Shown in pieces: positions 7,744-16,235 of a stretch of 43,399 nucleotides of DNA (positions are counted from its first letter, which is position 1; each line of letters starts with the position of its first letter). The notes beneath the pieces were generated by a model. That model was not told where the DNA came from and made no database searches. It was given only the letters and a program-made list of their open reading frames with translations. The position numbers and the translations under genes are program-made. The DNA comes from Elusimicrobiota bacterium. GTDB lineage: Bacteria; Elusimicrobiota; Elusimicrobia; FEN-1173. The DNA is taken from assembly GCA_022703335.1 (NCBI GenBank), contig JAKLDV010000007.1:1-43399 (forward strand), in the 5' to 3' direction.

Positions 7744-8610
7744 ATGAAAAGACCGTCCCCCGGATGGATCGGCATTGCAGCAGCGGCAGTCCTGTTTTTG
7801 TGGTCGTCGCCGGCGCAGGCGCGTCCGATGAAACCCATCGCGACGGCGCAGGCGTTCGAGGAGGCTTGGAACACGCAAGATCCAGAGCGGGTGTCGGGAT
7901 TCTTCGGGGCGGAGGCCGTTCTGACAATGGCGGAGGGCGGCGAGCGCTATGTGGGGAAGGAGGGGATGCGGGATTTCCTGTCGACCCATCTTCGCGGATA
8001 TCGAAGCACGTCGCGCGATTTCAAGGCGGACGGGGAGGTCGTTTCCTGGGTGGCGGAAATGGCAAGCGACCATTACCGCGCCCTCGGGATCGAAAAGGTT
8101 TTGCTGTCGAAAAAGGCCGTGGTGCGCGACGGGGCCGTGGCGTCTCTGGAGCTCGCCGTTTCGGCCGAATCGCGGCTCCGGATCCGGGCCGCCGTCGAGG
8201 AACGGAACAAGGAGCGCGTCCGACGGCTGGTGGAGGAACTTTTCAACCGCCACAACATCGGCGTCGTCCCGCAGTACGTCTCTCCCCGTTATGTGGACCA
8301 TCATCCGCCCCGCGGCGTCGCGCCGGATTACGGCGGCGTGACGGCAAACGTGGCCGGGCTTTTCAACGCTTTTCCGGAGGCCACGGTCGTCCTGGACGAT
8401 GTCCTGGCCGACGGCGATAAGGTGATGGTCCGCGCCCGCCTGACGGGCGTGCAGCGGGGCCCGTGGATGGGCCGTCCCGCCACCGGCCGTCGTCTCGAGA
8501 TCGAATCCGCCCACGTCGTTCGATTGATCGACGGTCAAATCGTGGAACATTGGGGATTGGCCGACCCCACCCCCCTCCTGAAACAGTCCCCGCCCAAAAA
8601 AGCTCCCTAA
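7744..8610 (+). CDS. Secreted protein with two SnoaL/NTF2-like domains
   Basis: 288 residues with a signal peptide (MKRPSPGWIGIAAAAVLFLWSSPAQARP, cleavage likely after AQA at about residue 26). Two NTF2-fold modules follow: residues ~32-150 (AQAFEEAWNTQDPERVSGFFGAEAV, an SgcJ/EcaC-like start) and ~160-278 (EERNKERVRRLVEELFNRHNIG, then YVDHHPPRG, the SnoaL-like 'polyketide cyclase' signature, and GRRLEIESAHVVRLIDGQIVEHWG). Such proteins form small hydrophobic pockets and may bind or isomerise small molecules; no specific reaction can be assigned. Shine-Dalgarno gaaggga lies 9 nt before the ATG. It is divergent from the GT39-like gene and is followed 11 bp later by the TPR membrane protein. Confidence 0.78.
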   Translation: MKRPSPGWIGIAAAAVLFLWSSPAQARPMKPIATAQAFEEAWNTQDPERVSGFFGAEAVLTMAEGGERYVGKEGMRDFLSTHLRGYRSTSRDFKADGEVVSWVAEMASDHYRALGIEKVLLSKKAVVRDGAVASLELAVSAESRLRIRAAVEERNKERVRRLVEELFNRHNIGVVPQYVSPRYVDHHPPRGVAPDYGGVTANVAGLFNAFPEATVVLDDVLADGDKVMVRARLTGVQRGPWMGRPATGRRLEIESAHVVRLIDGQIVEHWGLADPTPLLKQSPPKKAP

Positions 8611-8621
8611 GATCGTCCGGC

Positions 8622-10772
8622 ATGAACGAAATGATCGGCCGGCGGCCGGTGGACGGATCGTGGCCGTTTCGGCGATGGAGACGGACGGTCCCGGCCGCCG
8701 CGCTTCTTCTGCTGACCTTGGCGGCCTACGGCCCCGCCTATCGGGCGGGGTTTGTGTGGGACGACGACAATTTCGTGATGCAAAACGCCTCTTTGCGGAC
8801 GGGCGAGGGGTTGCGGCGGATATGGACGGAATACGGCGCCGTGCCCCAGGCCTATCCGCTGCTCTACACCGCGTTTTGGGTGCAACACAAGCTGTGGGGA
8901 TTCTCTCCGGCCGGGTATCATGTGGTGAACGTGGCCCTGCACGGCGCGAATGCTGTGCTGGCATGGAACGTTCTGGCGGCGCTGTCCGTGCCGTGGGCGT
9001 GGTGGGCCGCGGCTCTTTTCGCCGTTCACCCGGTGCACGCGGAATCGGTGGCCTGGGTCACGGAACTCAAGAACGTTTTATCCGGCTTTTTTTACCTGGG
9101 CGCGTTCTTGTGCTATTTGAAATTTGAAAAGTCGCGACAGGGGGCCCCGCCCGGTCGTGGAAGGGGGAGCTGTTACGCGGCGGCCCTCGGTCTGTTCTTG
9201 TGTGCGCTCATGAGCAAGAGCGTGACGGCTTCTTTTCCGGCGGCGATGGCGTTGACGATCTGGTGGCAAAGAGGCCGCCTGCGATGGCGGGAGGTGTCTC
9301 CGCTCGCGCCCTTTCTCGCGCTGGGAGTCCTTGCCGGCTTTCTCTCTTCGACGATGGAAAGGCGCTTCGTCGGCGCCATGGGAGGGGAATGGGATTTGGC
9401 ATTCCTGGAGAGAATCCTGATCGCCGGCCGGGCGCTCTGGTTTTATGCCGGAAAACTGGCCTGGCCCTCCGGCTTGACGTTCATCTATCCCCGATGGACG
9501 ATCGAGATGACCGCGTGGGGGCACGTCCTGTTCCCGGCGGCGGTAATCGCCGTTTTCGCGGCGCTCTGGATTCAACGACAAAAAATCGGGCGCGGGCCCC
9601 TGGCGGCGGTCCTCTTCTTCGCCGGCACCCTCGCTCCGGCGCTGGGATTTTTTGATTTTTATCCAATGCGTTTTTCGTTCGTGGCCGATCATTTTCAATA
9701 TCTGGCCAGCCTCGGTCTTTTGGGCCTTGGCGCCGGCGTTGTCGGTTCGAGGATAAAAAAGGGGAAAATCGCGGTCCCCGTGGCGGCGGCGCTGCTGCTC
9801 GTGTTGGCGGGGCGCACTTGGACGGAAACCGGAAAATTCCGCGACGCGGAGACCCTTTGGCGGGACACTCTCCAAAAGAACCCGCAGTCCTGGCTCGCGC
9901 ACAATAACCTGGGGAACCTCCTTGTGGCGGAAAATCGGATTCCGGCGGCCATCCGCTCTTTTCGGCGGGCGCTGATCCTGCGTCCCGGCTATCCGGAAGC
10001 CCGCTACAACCTGGGCCTGGCGTATTTTAAAAAAGGGGAGTATGAAAAGGCGCTGGAACAATACGACGCCCTCCTCCGGCTTCGGCCGCGTTTCGCGGCG
10101 GGGTACGCCAATCGGGCCAATTTCCTCTGGGCGCTCAACCGTCGGAGCGAGGCCTGGCGCGACTATGAGACCGCCCTGCGGCTGGACCCCGGCCTTCCCG
10201 AGGCGCACCTGAACGCGGCCAACGCCTTTGCCGAGATCGGAGAAACGGAAAAGGCCGAGGCGCACTACGTGGCGGCGCTGAATAGCCGCTCGGATTCGGC
10301 GGAAACGCATTACAATTTCGCCGTCATGCTTCGGCGGGCCGGCCGCGCTCCGGAGGCCGAAAAACATCTGCGCGCGGCGGTGGCGCTCCGGCCGGATTTC
10401 TCAGCGGCCCCGGCGGCGCTGGGAAGCCTGCTTTTGCAGCGGGGGGCCTTGTCGGAATCGTTGGTCCACCTGCGGCGGGCGTTGGCGTTGGATCCCCGGA
10501 GAGAGAAGTCCTGGGTTGAGGCGGGGATCGTTCTGGGGCGGTTGGGAGATTTTGAGGGGGCCTTAAAACATTTTGATGCCGCGGTCCGATTGGATCCCGG
10601 GGACGCGTTCGCCCAGGCCAACAGGGGGATGGTCCTTGAGCGGTTGGGACGGGGCCGAGCGGCGGAAGAAAGTTTTAAAACAGCGGTGGCCTTGGACCCC
10701 TCCCTGGGTTACGACAAAAAGGGGGCGGGGCTTCGTTCCCCGGCCAATTCGCGCCGCAGCGCCGGAAGATAG
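8622..10772 (+). CDS. TMTC-like membrane protein with TPR repeats
   Basis: 716 residues from the ATG at 8622; upstream in-frame codons lie inside the previous gene and look non-coding. Residues 1-400 contain a signal-anchor, the WDDDNFVMQN loop, YHVVNVALHGANAVLAWNVL and HPVHAESVAWVTELKNVLSGFFYL, with about nine TM helices. This is the GT-C-like architecture of TMTC/DUF1736 proteins, whose eukaryotic members O-mannosylate proteins. Residues ~423-700 hold eight TPR units of 34 residues (for example HNNLGNLLVAENRIPAAIRS, EARYNLGLAYFKKGEYEKAL), probably extracytoplasmic, for protein binding. It starts 11 bp after the SnoaL gene. Its 3' end overlaps the convergent GT2 gene by 64 bp. Confidence 0.85.
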   Translation: MNEMIGRRPVDGSWPFRRWRRTVPAAALLLLTLAAYGPAYRAGFVWDDDNFVMQNASLRTGEGLRRIWTEYGAVPQAYPLLYTAFWVQHKLWGFSPAGYHVVNVALHGANAVLAWNVLAALSVPWAWWAAALFAVHPVHAESVAWVTELKNVLSGFFYLGAFLCYLKFEKSRQGAPPGRGRGSCYAAALGLFLCALMSKSVTASFPAAMALTIWWQRGRLRWREVSPLAPFLALGVLAGFLSSTMERRFVGAMGGEWDLAFLERILIAGRALWFYAGKLAWPSGLTFIYPRWTIEMTAWGHVLFPAAVIAVFAALWIQRQKIGRGPLAAVLFFAGTLAPALGFFDFYPMRFSFVADHFQYLASLGLLGLGAGVVGSRIKKGKIAVPVAAALLLVLAGRTWTETGKFRDAETLWRDTLQKNPQSWLAHNNLGNLLVAENRIPAAIRSFRRALILRPGYPEARYNLGLAYFKKGEYEKALEQYDALLRLRPRFAAGYANRANFLWALNRRSEAWRDYETALRLDPGLPEAHLNAANAFAEIGETEKAEAHYVAALNSRSDSAETHYNFAVMLRRAGRAPEAEKHLRAAVALRPDFSAAPAALGSLLLQRGALSESLVHLRRALALDPRREKSWVEAGIVLGRLGDFEGALKHFDAAVRLDPGDAFAQANRGMVLERLGRGRAAEESFKTAVALDPSLGYDKKGAGLRSPANSRRSAGR

Positions 10773-11605
10773 TTCAGCCGCTCCGCGTCGTTTTTTTGTC
10801 CCCAGCGGCGGGCCAACTTTTCCAAGTCGTCGCGGATGGCCGTCGTGGCCGTCTCGCGTTGTTTCGGCGTCAGGAATTTCTCGCAGAAACGGATACGGTT
10901 CCTCTGGTAATAGTAAGCGGTGTAGAGCGGGTTTTTGTGGCAGGTCTTTCCTATCGCGTGGCCGACCCGGGCGTCGTAACACCGGGCCAGGAGGATTCCC
11001 CGTCGCCGCGCCCGGAACGAGAAGTCCACGTCTTCCCAATAAGTATGGTAGGACTCGTCCATGCCGTTCAAGGACAGGAAGGTGTCGCGCGACAGCCAGA
11101 ATGCCGCGCCGGGGACATAGTCGTTTTCGCCGAGGAGGGGGGGCAGGCCGGGAGCTCGGTGATGACGCAGGGCGGCGGCGGCCGGATCGAACCCCCCGCC
11201 GATGGATTCCGTCGTCGCCGGGGATTTCAGCGAAAGGACGCGGGGCGCGACCATCCCGGCTCCCGCGGTCGCGGCCGTTTCCCGGCATTTTTCCGGCGCA
11301 TCCCGGTGGAGCACCGTGTCGTTGCTGAGAAAAAAAGCGGATGAAAAACCTTCGTCGAACGCCCATCGCAGCGCCTCGTTGACTCCGCCCGAGAAGCCCC
11401 GGTTTTTTTCGATGCGGCGGAACTGAACGCGGGGATAGCGCCGGCGCAGGGGTTCCGCGGGGTCTGTCCGGGAGCCGTTATCGAGACAATAGATTTGTTC
11501 CGGCGCATACCCGGCCTGCAGGATGGAGGCGAGACAGCGCGCCGTTTGGGCGGCTTGGTCGTAGTGGAGCACGAGGAGCGGGAGGGCTTCGGCGCGGGGG
11601 CCCAT
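10709..11605 (-). CDS. GT2-family glycosyltransferase (rhamnosyltransferase-like)
   Basis: 298 residues from the ATG at 11605 (MGPRAEALPLLVLHYDQ); an earlier in-frame Met at 11656 would extend into the promoter region of the lipoprotein gene and adds no conserved sequence. GT-A fold motifs are visible: IYCLDNGSRTDP (nucleotide binding), FRRIEKNRGFSGGVNEAL, AFFLSNDTVLH (the D-x-D-like segment, here N-D), and YHTYWEDVDFSFRARRRG, the 'ED' catalytic region of WbbL/RfbF-like enzymes. It is a cytoplasmic transferase using a nucleotide sugar, perhaps for surface polysaccharide. It converges on and overlaps the TPR membrane protein gene. Confidence 0.88.
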   Translation of the reverse strand: MGPRAEALPLLVLHYDQAAQTARCLASILQAGYAPEQIYCLDNGSRTDPAEPLRRRYPRVQFRRIEKNRGFSGGVNEALRWAFDEGFSSAFFLSNDTVLHRDAPEKCRETAATAGAGMVAPRVLSLKSPATTESIGGGFDPAAAALRHHRAPGLPPLLGENDYVPGAAFWLSRDTFLSLNGMDESYHTYWEDVDFSFRARRRGILLARCYDARVGHAIGKTCHKNPLYTAYYYQRNRIRFCEKFLTPKQRETATTAIRDDLEKLARRWGQKNDAERLNYLPALRRELAGERSPAPFLS

Positions 11606-11670
11606 GACCCCGATTTTATCAGTTCCGGCCGTGTGAAAAACGGGCGGGACGGACATTCCAGGAGGAACTC

Positions 11671-11991
11671 ATGCGTATCGTTTATCTGATCGGTTTGGCA
11701 GCGTTCTTGGCCGGATGCGTCACCGTGGGGAAACCGTTCCCTGTCGGCCTCGTGCCGGCCATCGAAGTGGGAAAAACGACCCAGCAGGCCCTGTTGAGGG
11801 ATTTCGGTGAACCGGCCCGGACCGGCATCGACGACGGCGACGAGACCTGGACCTACATGCACTACAAGGTGCGATTGTTCGGTTCCCAGGACACGCGGGA
11901 CCTCTATGTCCGGTTCCATAAGGACGGAACGGTGAAATCCTATTCCTTTAATTCGAGCCTGGAAGAAGACCGGGGATTGGGGCGGAAATAG
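11671..11991 (+). CDS. Small outer-membrane-type lipoprotein, BamE/SmpA-like
   Basis: 106 residues with a lipobox at residues 13-16 (LAGC, Cys16) after a short signal sequence. The mature part has the SmpA/OmlA phrase: EVGKTTQQALLRDFGEPARTG, then WTYMHYKV, then LYVRFHKDGTVKSYSF. This matches the 'G.t...v...lG.P.......WtY' BamE-like fold found in assembly-machine lipoproteins and in stand-alone regulators. It has a strong ribosome-binding site (aggagg, 6 nt from the ATG). Divergent from the GT2 gene; the convergent nuclease gene ends 1 bp beyond its stop. Whether it belongs to a BAM complex cannot be told from context. Confidence 0.8.
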   Translation: MRIVYLIGLAAFLAGCVTVGKPFPVGLVPAIEVGKTTQQALLRDFGEPARTGIDDGDETWTYMHYKVRLFGSQDTRDLYVRFHKDGTVKSYSFNSSLEEDRGLGRK

Positions 11992-11992
11992 C

Positions 11993-13015
11993 TTAAAAAA
12001 GTTTTTGCAGGAAGGGGAAAAACATCGCCACCGCCAGCGCCAGGGCCAGGACGACGCCCAGCACCAGCGCCAGGAGGTGTTCTTCGTGCTCCGGCCGGCG
12101 AGGCGCGAAGGGGAGCGGAGCCGCCGACGGGGAAGGAGAGGCGGCGCCCTCGCGGACCGCCGGGGCGGGTTTCCGGCCCGTGGCAAAGGCGGGACAGACA
12201 GGATACCATTCGCACCACGGGCAGGATTTGTTGGGAAGCGGGGGATAACTGTCCAGTTTGTTCAGTTTGTCCCGCCAGGCCGTCAGAAAGGTCAGGACGT
12301 CCCGTTCCACCTCGTCGGAAAACATCTCCGAGACCTGTTCCGTCTTGTCTCCGAAAAAAACAGCCGTCGCCCGCACCTTGTCCAGGTCGTATTTGTATTT
12401 CAGCCAGATGGCGTACATCCCCAGCTGGATCTTCTGGTTCCGGAACTCTTCATGGCTTTGCGAGCCGGGCAGGATGTTGGTTTTCCAGTCCCAGAGGGTG
12501 ATGGAGCCGTCGCTGTCTTCGGTGATGAGGTCGTATTTCCCGTAAAGGGTGGCTTTTTCCGTCCGGAGCTGGATCGGCTCCTCCACGCCCAGGATGCGTT
12601 TCCCCGGCAGTTCCTCCATCAGGAAATCGTTGAAGTTCTGGCCCACGCCCCGCAGTTTCGACACGTAGTCTTCCACGTCCAGTTTTTCCAGGACGATCTT
12701 GTACGGTGGCCGCAGTTTCCCTTCCCAGACAAAGGACATGCGGAACGAGCGGAGCATGTCGTTCACGTCGATCCGATGATGTTTGTCGATCTCCGTGTGC
12801 AGGTTCATCACCAGTTTGAGGTGTTTCTCCAGATAGTCGTGGAAGAAGCCGCCCATCCCCAGCTCGATGGGGATGAAGAGCGGTTCCTGCCGGGGTTTTT
12901 CCAGGAAATTTTTGTAGTACCTCAGCGGACACTGGGCGTCCCGCACCCGGCTGATGGTGATGAGTTTGGTTTCTGCCTGGGTGGGAAACTCGGATGAGAC
13001 GGAAATTATTTTCAT
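11993..13015 (-). CDS. Membrane-anchored PD-(D/E)XK nuclease with Cas4/AddB-type Cys motif
   Basis: 340 residues. The nuclease core is visible as LYGKYDLITEDSDGS followed by LWDWKTN, the D...(D/E)xK motif, and a downstream QLGMYAIWL helix with the conserved Gln-x3-Tyr. Cysteines match the iron-sulfur RecB-family pattern: Cys29 near the N-terminus (AQCPLRYY) and Cys265-x2-Cys268-x5-Cys274 (SCPWCEWYPVC). After an Ala/Pro-rich linker (about 280-308) there is one hydrophobic helix (about 314-336) at the extreme C-terminus, so it is probably tail-anchored to the inner membrane with the nuclease in the cytoplasm. No cas genes, addA or helicase are nearby. Role could be DNA processing or repair; function not assigned. 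Confidence 0.82.
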   Translation of the reverse strand: MKIISVSSEFPTQAETKLITISRVRDAQCPLRYYKNFLEKPRQEPLFIPIELGMGGFFHDYLEKHLKLVMNLHTEIDKHHRIDVNDMLRSFRMSFVWEGKLRPPYKIVLEKLDVEDYVSKLRGVGQNFNDFLMEELPGKRILGVEEPIQLRTEKATLYGKYDLITEDSDGSITLWDWKTNILPGSQSHEEFRNQKIQLGMYAIWLKYKYDLDKVRATAVFFGDKTEQVSEMFSDEVERDVLTFLTAWRDKLNKLDSYPPLPNKSCPWCEWYPVCPAFATGRKPAPAVREGAASPSPSAAPLPFAPRRPEHEEHLLALVLGVVLALALAVAMFFPFLQKLF

Positions 13016-13150
13016 GTGTGAGGGTCGGACCGGAAAAAGACCGGTGAACCGGAAAAAAGTTTAGCATTTCAGCTGTCCGCCTGGAAATCGTTTTCTCCGC
13101 GCGCTCGTTTCCGCCGGCGGGGTTCGGGGGCGCCGGGGAGCGGGGGGGCG

Positions 13151-13213
13151 TAAATTCAAAAATGACTGGAAAGACAGTAATTTATTTAAAATAACGGCAT
13201 TAAATTCAAAAAT
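13151..13213. repeat. AT-rich 13-bp direct repeats upstream of tetR
   Basis: The sequence taaattcaaaaat occurs at 13151-13163 and again at 13201-13213, exactly 50 bp apart, in an AT-rich patch within an otherwise very GC-rich region. The 50-bp spacing is close to five helical turns. It lies just upstream of the efflux-operon promoter, so it may be an UP-type element or regulator site, but this is not shown by the sequence. Confidence 0.4.
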
Positions 13214-13246
13214 AACGCATTTACGGCATTTGTTCGACGATAGCCC

Positions 13247-13275
13247 TTGACAAAAGGGGGTGGCGGGGGTAAAAT
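13247..13275 (+). promoter_or_regulatory. Sigma-70 promoter of the tetR-RND operon
   Basis: TTGACA at 13247-13252, a 17-bp spacer, and TAAAAT at 13270-13275. This is a near-consensus housekeeping promoter placed 30 bp upstream of the tetR start codon, with a palindrome immediately downstream of the -10 box. Confidence 0.75.
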
Positions 13276-13279
13276 GTTA

Positions 13280-13295
13280 CTGACTCGAAAGTCAG
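13280..13295. promoter_or_regulatory. Palindromic operator, probably for the TetR regulator
   Basis: ctgact-cgaa-agtcag is a perfect 6-bp inverted repeat with a 4-bp centre. It covers the expected transcription start just 3' of the -10 box and lies 9 bp upstream of the tetR ATG. This position and the TGACT(N4)AGTCA form are typical of TetR-family autoregulatory operators, so repression would silence regulator and pump together. Confidence 0.65.
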
Positions 13296-13304
13296 CAGAC
13301 AAAA

Positions 13305-13916
13305 ATGACAATCCAAAGAATCGATAACCCGGAAATACGGAAAAAACAGATCCTCCTGGCCGCCGAGGCCGCTTTGGGCGAAAAGGGATTCCACAACATC
13401 CTCCTGGACGACGTGGCCCGTTACGCCAACGTTTCCAAGGGGACGCTCTACCTCTATTTCCAGGACAAGGACGATTTGTTCGACGCCCTCTTCCAATCCA
13501 TCGCCTCCGACATCAACGCCCGCATGGCGTCCCTCCCCGACCTGGGCACCCTGTCGCCGATCCAGCAGCTTCGGCGGATCACGGAGGAGCAGCTGGTTTT
13601 TTTCAGGGAACACAAGGAATTTTTTTCGCAGATATCGCTGACAAAGCCCGAGATCTACGGCAAGCGCACCGGCGGGGCGCTTCGTCTGCATTTCGCCAAG
13701 TACGTGCGGTTCCTGGCGGAGAAAATACGCGCCGCCGTTCAGTCCGGCGAGTTGCGCGAACACGACCCGAACCTCGGCGCCTTGATGCTGATGGCCCTGT
13801 TCCGGATGTTCTTCCTGGAGGCCTCGTTGTTGGAGCCCGGTGTCAGCGCCCCGCTCACGCTGGAGACGGCGTGGGACTTTTTCCTCCGCGGCGTGGGGCG
13901 GGAGAAGCGCCCATGA
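13305..13916 (+). CDS. TetR-family transcriptional regulator of the RND operon
   Basis: 203 residues. The N-terminal helix-turn-helix is classic: IRKKQILLAAEAALGEKGFHNILLDDVARYANVSKGTLYLYFQDKDDLF, with the TetR signature 'vs.gtLY.yF..Kd.L'. The C-terminal ligand-binding domain is helical and not specific. It is the first gene of a four-gene operon and its stop overlaps the TolC-like start (ATGA). It most likely represses the pump through the palindrome at 13280-13295 and is released by a small hydrophobic ligand; the ligand is unknown. Confidence 0.93.
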   Translation: MTIQRIDNPEIRKKQILLAAEAALGEKGFHNILLDDVARYANVSKGTLYLYFQDKDDLFDALFQSIASDINARMASLPDLGTLSPIQQLRRITEEQLVFFREHKEFFSQISLTKPEIYGKRTGGALRLHFAKYVRFLAEKIRAAVQSGELREHDPNLGALMLMALFRMFFLEASLLEPGVSAPLTLETAWDFFLRGVGREKRP

Positions 13917-15235
13917 GGCGCGGCCTGCTGTTTTTGCTGAGCGCGACCCTCGCTTGGCCGGCCGCGGCGGGGTCGGAAGAGCCCTACCGGCTCACGCTTC
14001 TCCAGGCGCGGGAACTGGCCGCGAAACAGAACATCGACGTGGCCTTGGCCGAATACGATCTGGAGAGGTTCGACAGCTTGTACCATGAGGTCATCGGCAG
14101 CGCGTTCCCGTCCATCGACTTGACGGGCACCTACACGCGGAGCTTTAAACAGTCGGTCATTTTTTTCGGCGGCAACGCCATCAAGATCGGCGAAAAGAAC
14201 GCCGCCTCCGCCACCGTGGGGGCCACCCAGCCGTTGTATACGGGCGGCAAGGTGTCCAAGGCCATCGCGGCGGCTCACCAGGCGCGCCGGGCCCAGGAAG
14301 CGGCGCTGCGCGGCGTGCGCGACGAGGTGGACCTTGCCGTGGTGCGGTTGTTTTACGCCGTGCTCCTGGCGCGGGACATCGTCGCCATCCAGAAAGAAAA
14401 CTTGGATTCCGCCCAGCGTCATTACGACACCATCCGCGCGCGCTACAACCAGGGCCTGGACAGCGATCTCGTCCTCCGCCGGCAGGAGGTGGAGGTGGCC
14501 AACGCCAAAACGCTTCTCATCAGCGCCGACAACATGCTGGAGACGGCCCGGTTGAACCTGAAGGACGTCCTCTCTTTGGACATCGACCGGCCCTTGGAGG
14601 CGGAAGGGGCGTTCGATCCCGTCGGTCAGGCCCCGCCGGAAAACGCTGTTTTGGAAAAATGGGCCATGTCGCATCGACCGGAGGTGCTGGCGGTTCGGAG
14701 CAACACCGCGGTGGCCCGAAGCTACGTCTCCATCGCGGCCGCTTCCTATAAACCCACGCTGGACGCCTTTGCCAATTACCAGTGGACGGCGCAGTCGGCC
14801 GACAAACACCTCGATCCCGGGGAAGACGCCGAGAGCGTGAACGGCGGATTGACGCTGAAATTCAATCTCTTTCAGGGAGGACAGAGTTGGCAGAAGGTCC
14901 GACAGGCGAAGATCGATCACGAAAAAGCGAGGCTGGTGCAGGAAAAGACCGAACGCGCGGTTCGGCGGGAGGTGCAGGAGAAATGGCTGGCCGTCCGGGA
15001 AGCGGCGGCCCGGGTCAAGGCGCAGGAGACGGCGGTGGAGCAGGCCCGTCGGGCACTGGAAGCGACCGAAGTGCGTTATAGAGAAGGGGACTCCGGCCAG
15101 CTGGAGCTGACCGACGCCACGTTCGCCTTCAACCGCGCGCGGCTGCAGTTCGCCGAGGCCACCCACGACTATTGGGTCAACATCGCCGCCCTCGAACGGG
15201 CGGTGGGGACGAATTTGAAGGAGGTTCAGCCATGA
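13913..15235 (+). CDS. TolC-family outer membrane efflux protein
   Basis: 440 residues from the ATG at 13913, which overlaps the tetR stop. It has a signal peptide (MRRGLLFLLSATLAWPAAAGSEE) and then two OEP repeats: LTLLQARELAAKQNIDVALAEYDLE at the start of the first, and the second beginning near residue 255 (MSHRPEVLAVRSNTAVA). Long amphipathic helices, LPLYTGGKVS-like (QPLYTGGKVSKAI) and KFNLFQGGQSWQKV turns match the TolC strand-helix transitions. It forms the outer-membrane channel and periplasmic tunnel of the pump encoded by the next two genes. Stop and next start overlap (ATGA). Confidence 0.93.
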   Translation: MRRGLLFLLSATLAWPAAAGSEEPYRLTLLQARELAAKQNIDVALAEYDLERFDSLYHEVIGSAFPSIDLTGTYTRSFKQSVIFFGGNAIKIGEKNAASATVGATQPLYTGGKVSKAIAAAHQARRAQEAALRGVRDEVDLAVVRLFYAVLLARDIVAIQKENLDSAQRHYDTIRARYNQGLDSDLVLRRQEVEVANAKTLLISADNMLETARLNLKDVLSLDIDRPLEAEGAFDPVGQAPPENAVLEKWAMSHRPEVLAVRSNTAVARSYVSIAAASYKPTLDAFANYQWTAQSADKHLDPGEDAESVNGGLTLKFNLFQGGQSWQKVRQAKIDHEKARLVQEKTERAVRREVQEKWLAVREAAARVKAQETAVEQARRALEATEVRYREGDSGQLELTDATFAFNRARLQFAEATHDYWVNIAALERAVGTNLKEVQP

Positions 15236-16125
15236 AGTCATTTCCGAGAAACTATTTTCTTTTCACGTTCGGCGTTTTGCTCCTGGCGGGATGCGGGCCC
15301 CGGGAGGACGGAGGGCCGAAACTGGAGGCGTTCCCGGTGCGGGTGGAGAAGCTCACCCGCCAAAACCTGGAGGACGCTTTGAGCGTGGTCGGCTCGCTCA
15401 AAGCCAAGAACGAGGCCACGCTCTATTCCCGCGTGCCGGGGAAACTCCTGAAAAACGTATTAAAGGAAGGCGAGGCGGTGAAAAAAGGACAGACCGTGGC
15501 CTTGGTGGAACGGGACGAGGTGGGGGTGGAGTTCAAGCCCGCCCCGGTGCCCTCCACGCTGGACGGGGTGGTGGGGCGCACGTATTTGGATGAGGGGGCG
15601 GACGTGAAAACGGACACCCCCGTGGCCCTGGTGCTGGACACCAGCGAACTGATCGCGCGCGCGGAAGTGCCCGAGCGATACGCCGGCCGGGTCCGTGTCG
15701 GACAGGCCGTCCGGATCGGCCTGGAGTCCCTGCCGGACCGGTCGTTCATCGCGCGCGTGTCGCGCGTGAGCCCCGCGGTGGACCCGGTGACTCGGTCCCT
15801 TCCCCTCGAGGCGCGGTTGGAAAATTCCGGAGGACTCCTCAAGTCCGGCATGTTCGTGCAGGTCTCCGTCGTGACGGAGCATCGGGCCGGCGTGCTGTCC
15901 GTGCCGGCGGAGGCGCTGGTGAACGGCAGCGGCCCCGCGGTCTTTGTCTTTGAGAACGGCAAGGCGGTCAAGCGCGAGGTGGAGGTGGGCCTTCGCACGG
16001 AGAACCGCGTGGAGGTGCGCAAGGGATTGAACGAAGGCGACCAGGTCATCACCTTCGGTCTCTTCGCGCTGAAGGACGGCAGTCCGGTGGAATTGATCGA
16101 AGGGACTTCGTCCCCGGTCGAGTGA
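15232..16125 (+). CDS. RND efflux periplasmic adaptor subunit (lipoprotein)
   Basis: 297 residues with a lipobox LLAGC (Cys21), so it is inner-membrane anchored through lipid. Domain order follows HlyD/AcrA-type adaptors: a barrel-sandwich segment (LYSRVPGKLLKNVLKEGEAVKKGQTVALVE), a short hairpin (the helical hairpin is almost absent; residues ~95-105), then STLDGVVGRTYLDEGADVKTDTPVALVLD, a beta-barrel (RVGQAVRIGLESLPDRSFIARVSRVSPAVDPVTRSLPLEA) and a membrane-proximal domain. The short hairpin is a noteworthy difference from AcrA. It couples the RND pump to the TolC-like channel. ATGA overlap with the upstream gene; 110 bp separate it from the pump gene. Confidence 0.92.
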   Translation: MKSFPRNYFLFTFGVLLLAGCGPREDGGPKLEAFPVRVEKLTRQNLEDALSVVGSLKAKNEATLYSRVPGKLLKNVLKEGEAVKKGQTVALVERDEVGVEFKPAPVPSTLDGVVGRTYLDEGADVKTDTPVALVLDTSELIARAEVPERYAGRVRVGQAVRIGLESLPDRSFIARVSRVSPAVDPVTRSLPLEARLENSGGLLKSGMFVQVSVVTEHRAGVLSVPAEALVNGSGPAVFVFENGKAVKREVEVGLRTENRVEVRKGLNEGDQVITFGLFALKDGSPVELIEGTSSPVE

Positions 16126-16235
16126 AAAACGAAAGTGGAACATTCGCCCTCTTTAAAAAAAACGGACGGGACGGGGGACGGAGATGATTTGCATCCCCGC
16201 GGTGTCGTTTCTGCGTCGGGTCAAGGGGACCTTTT

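Noticed and set aside
13016-13304. Possible small gene or integration site in the AT-rich patch before tetR
   Set aside because: No ORF with a credible start and ribosome-binding site; only a promoter, an operator and the 13-bp direct repeats are supported.
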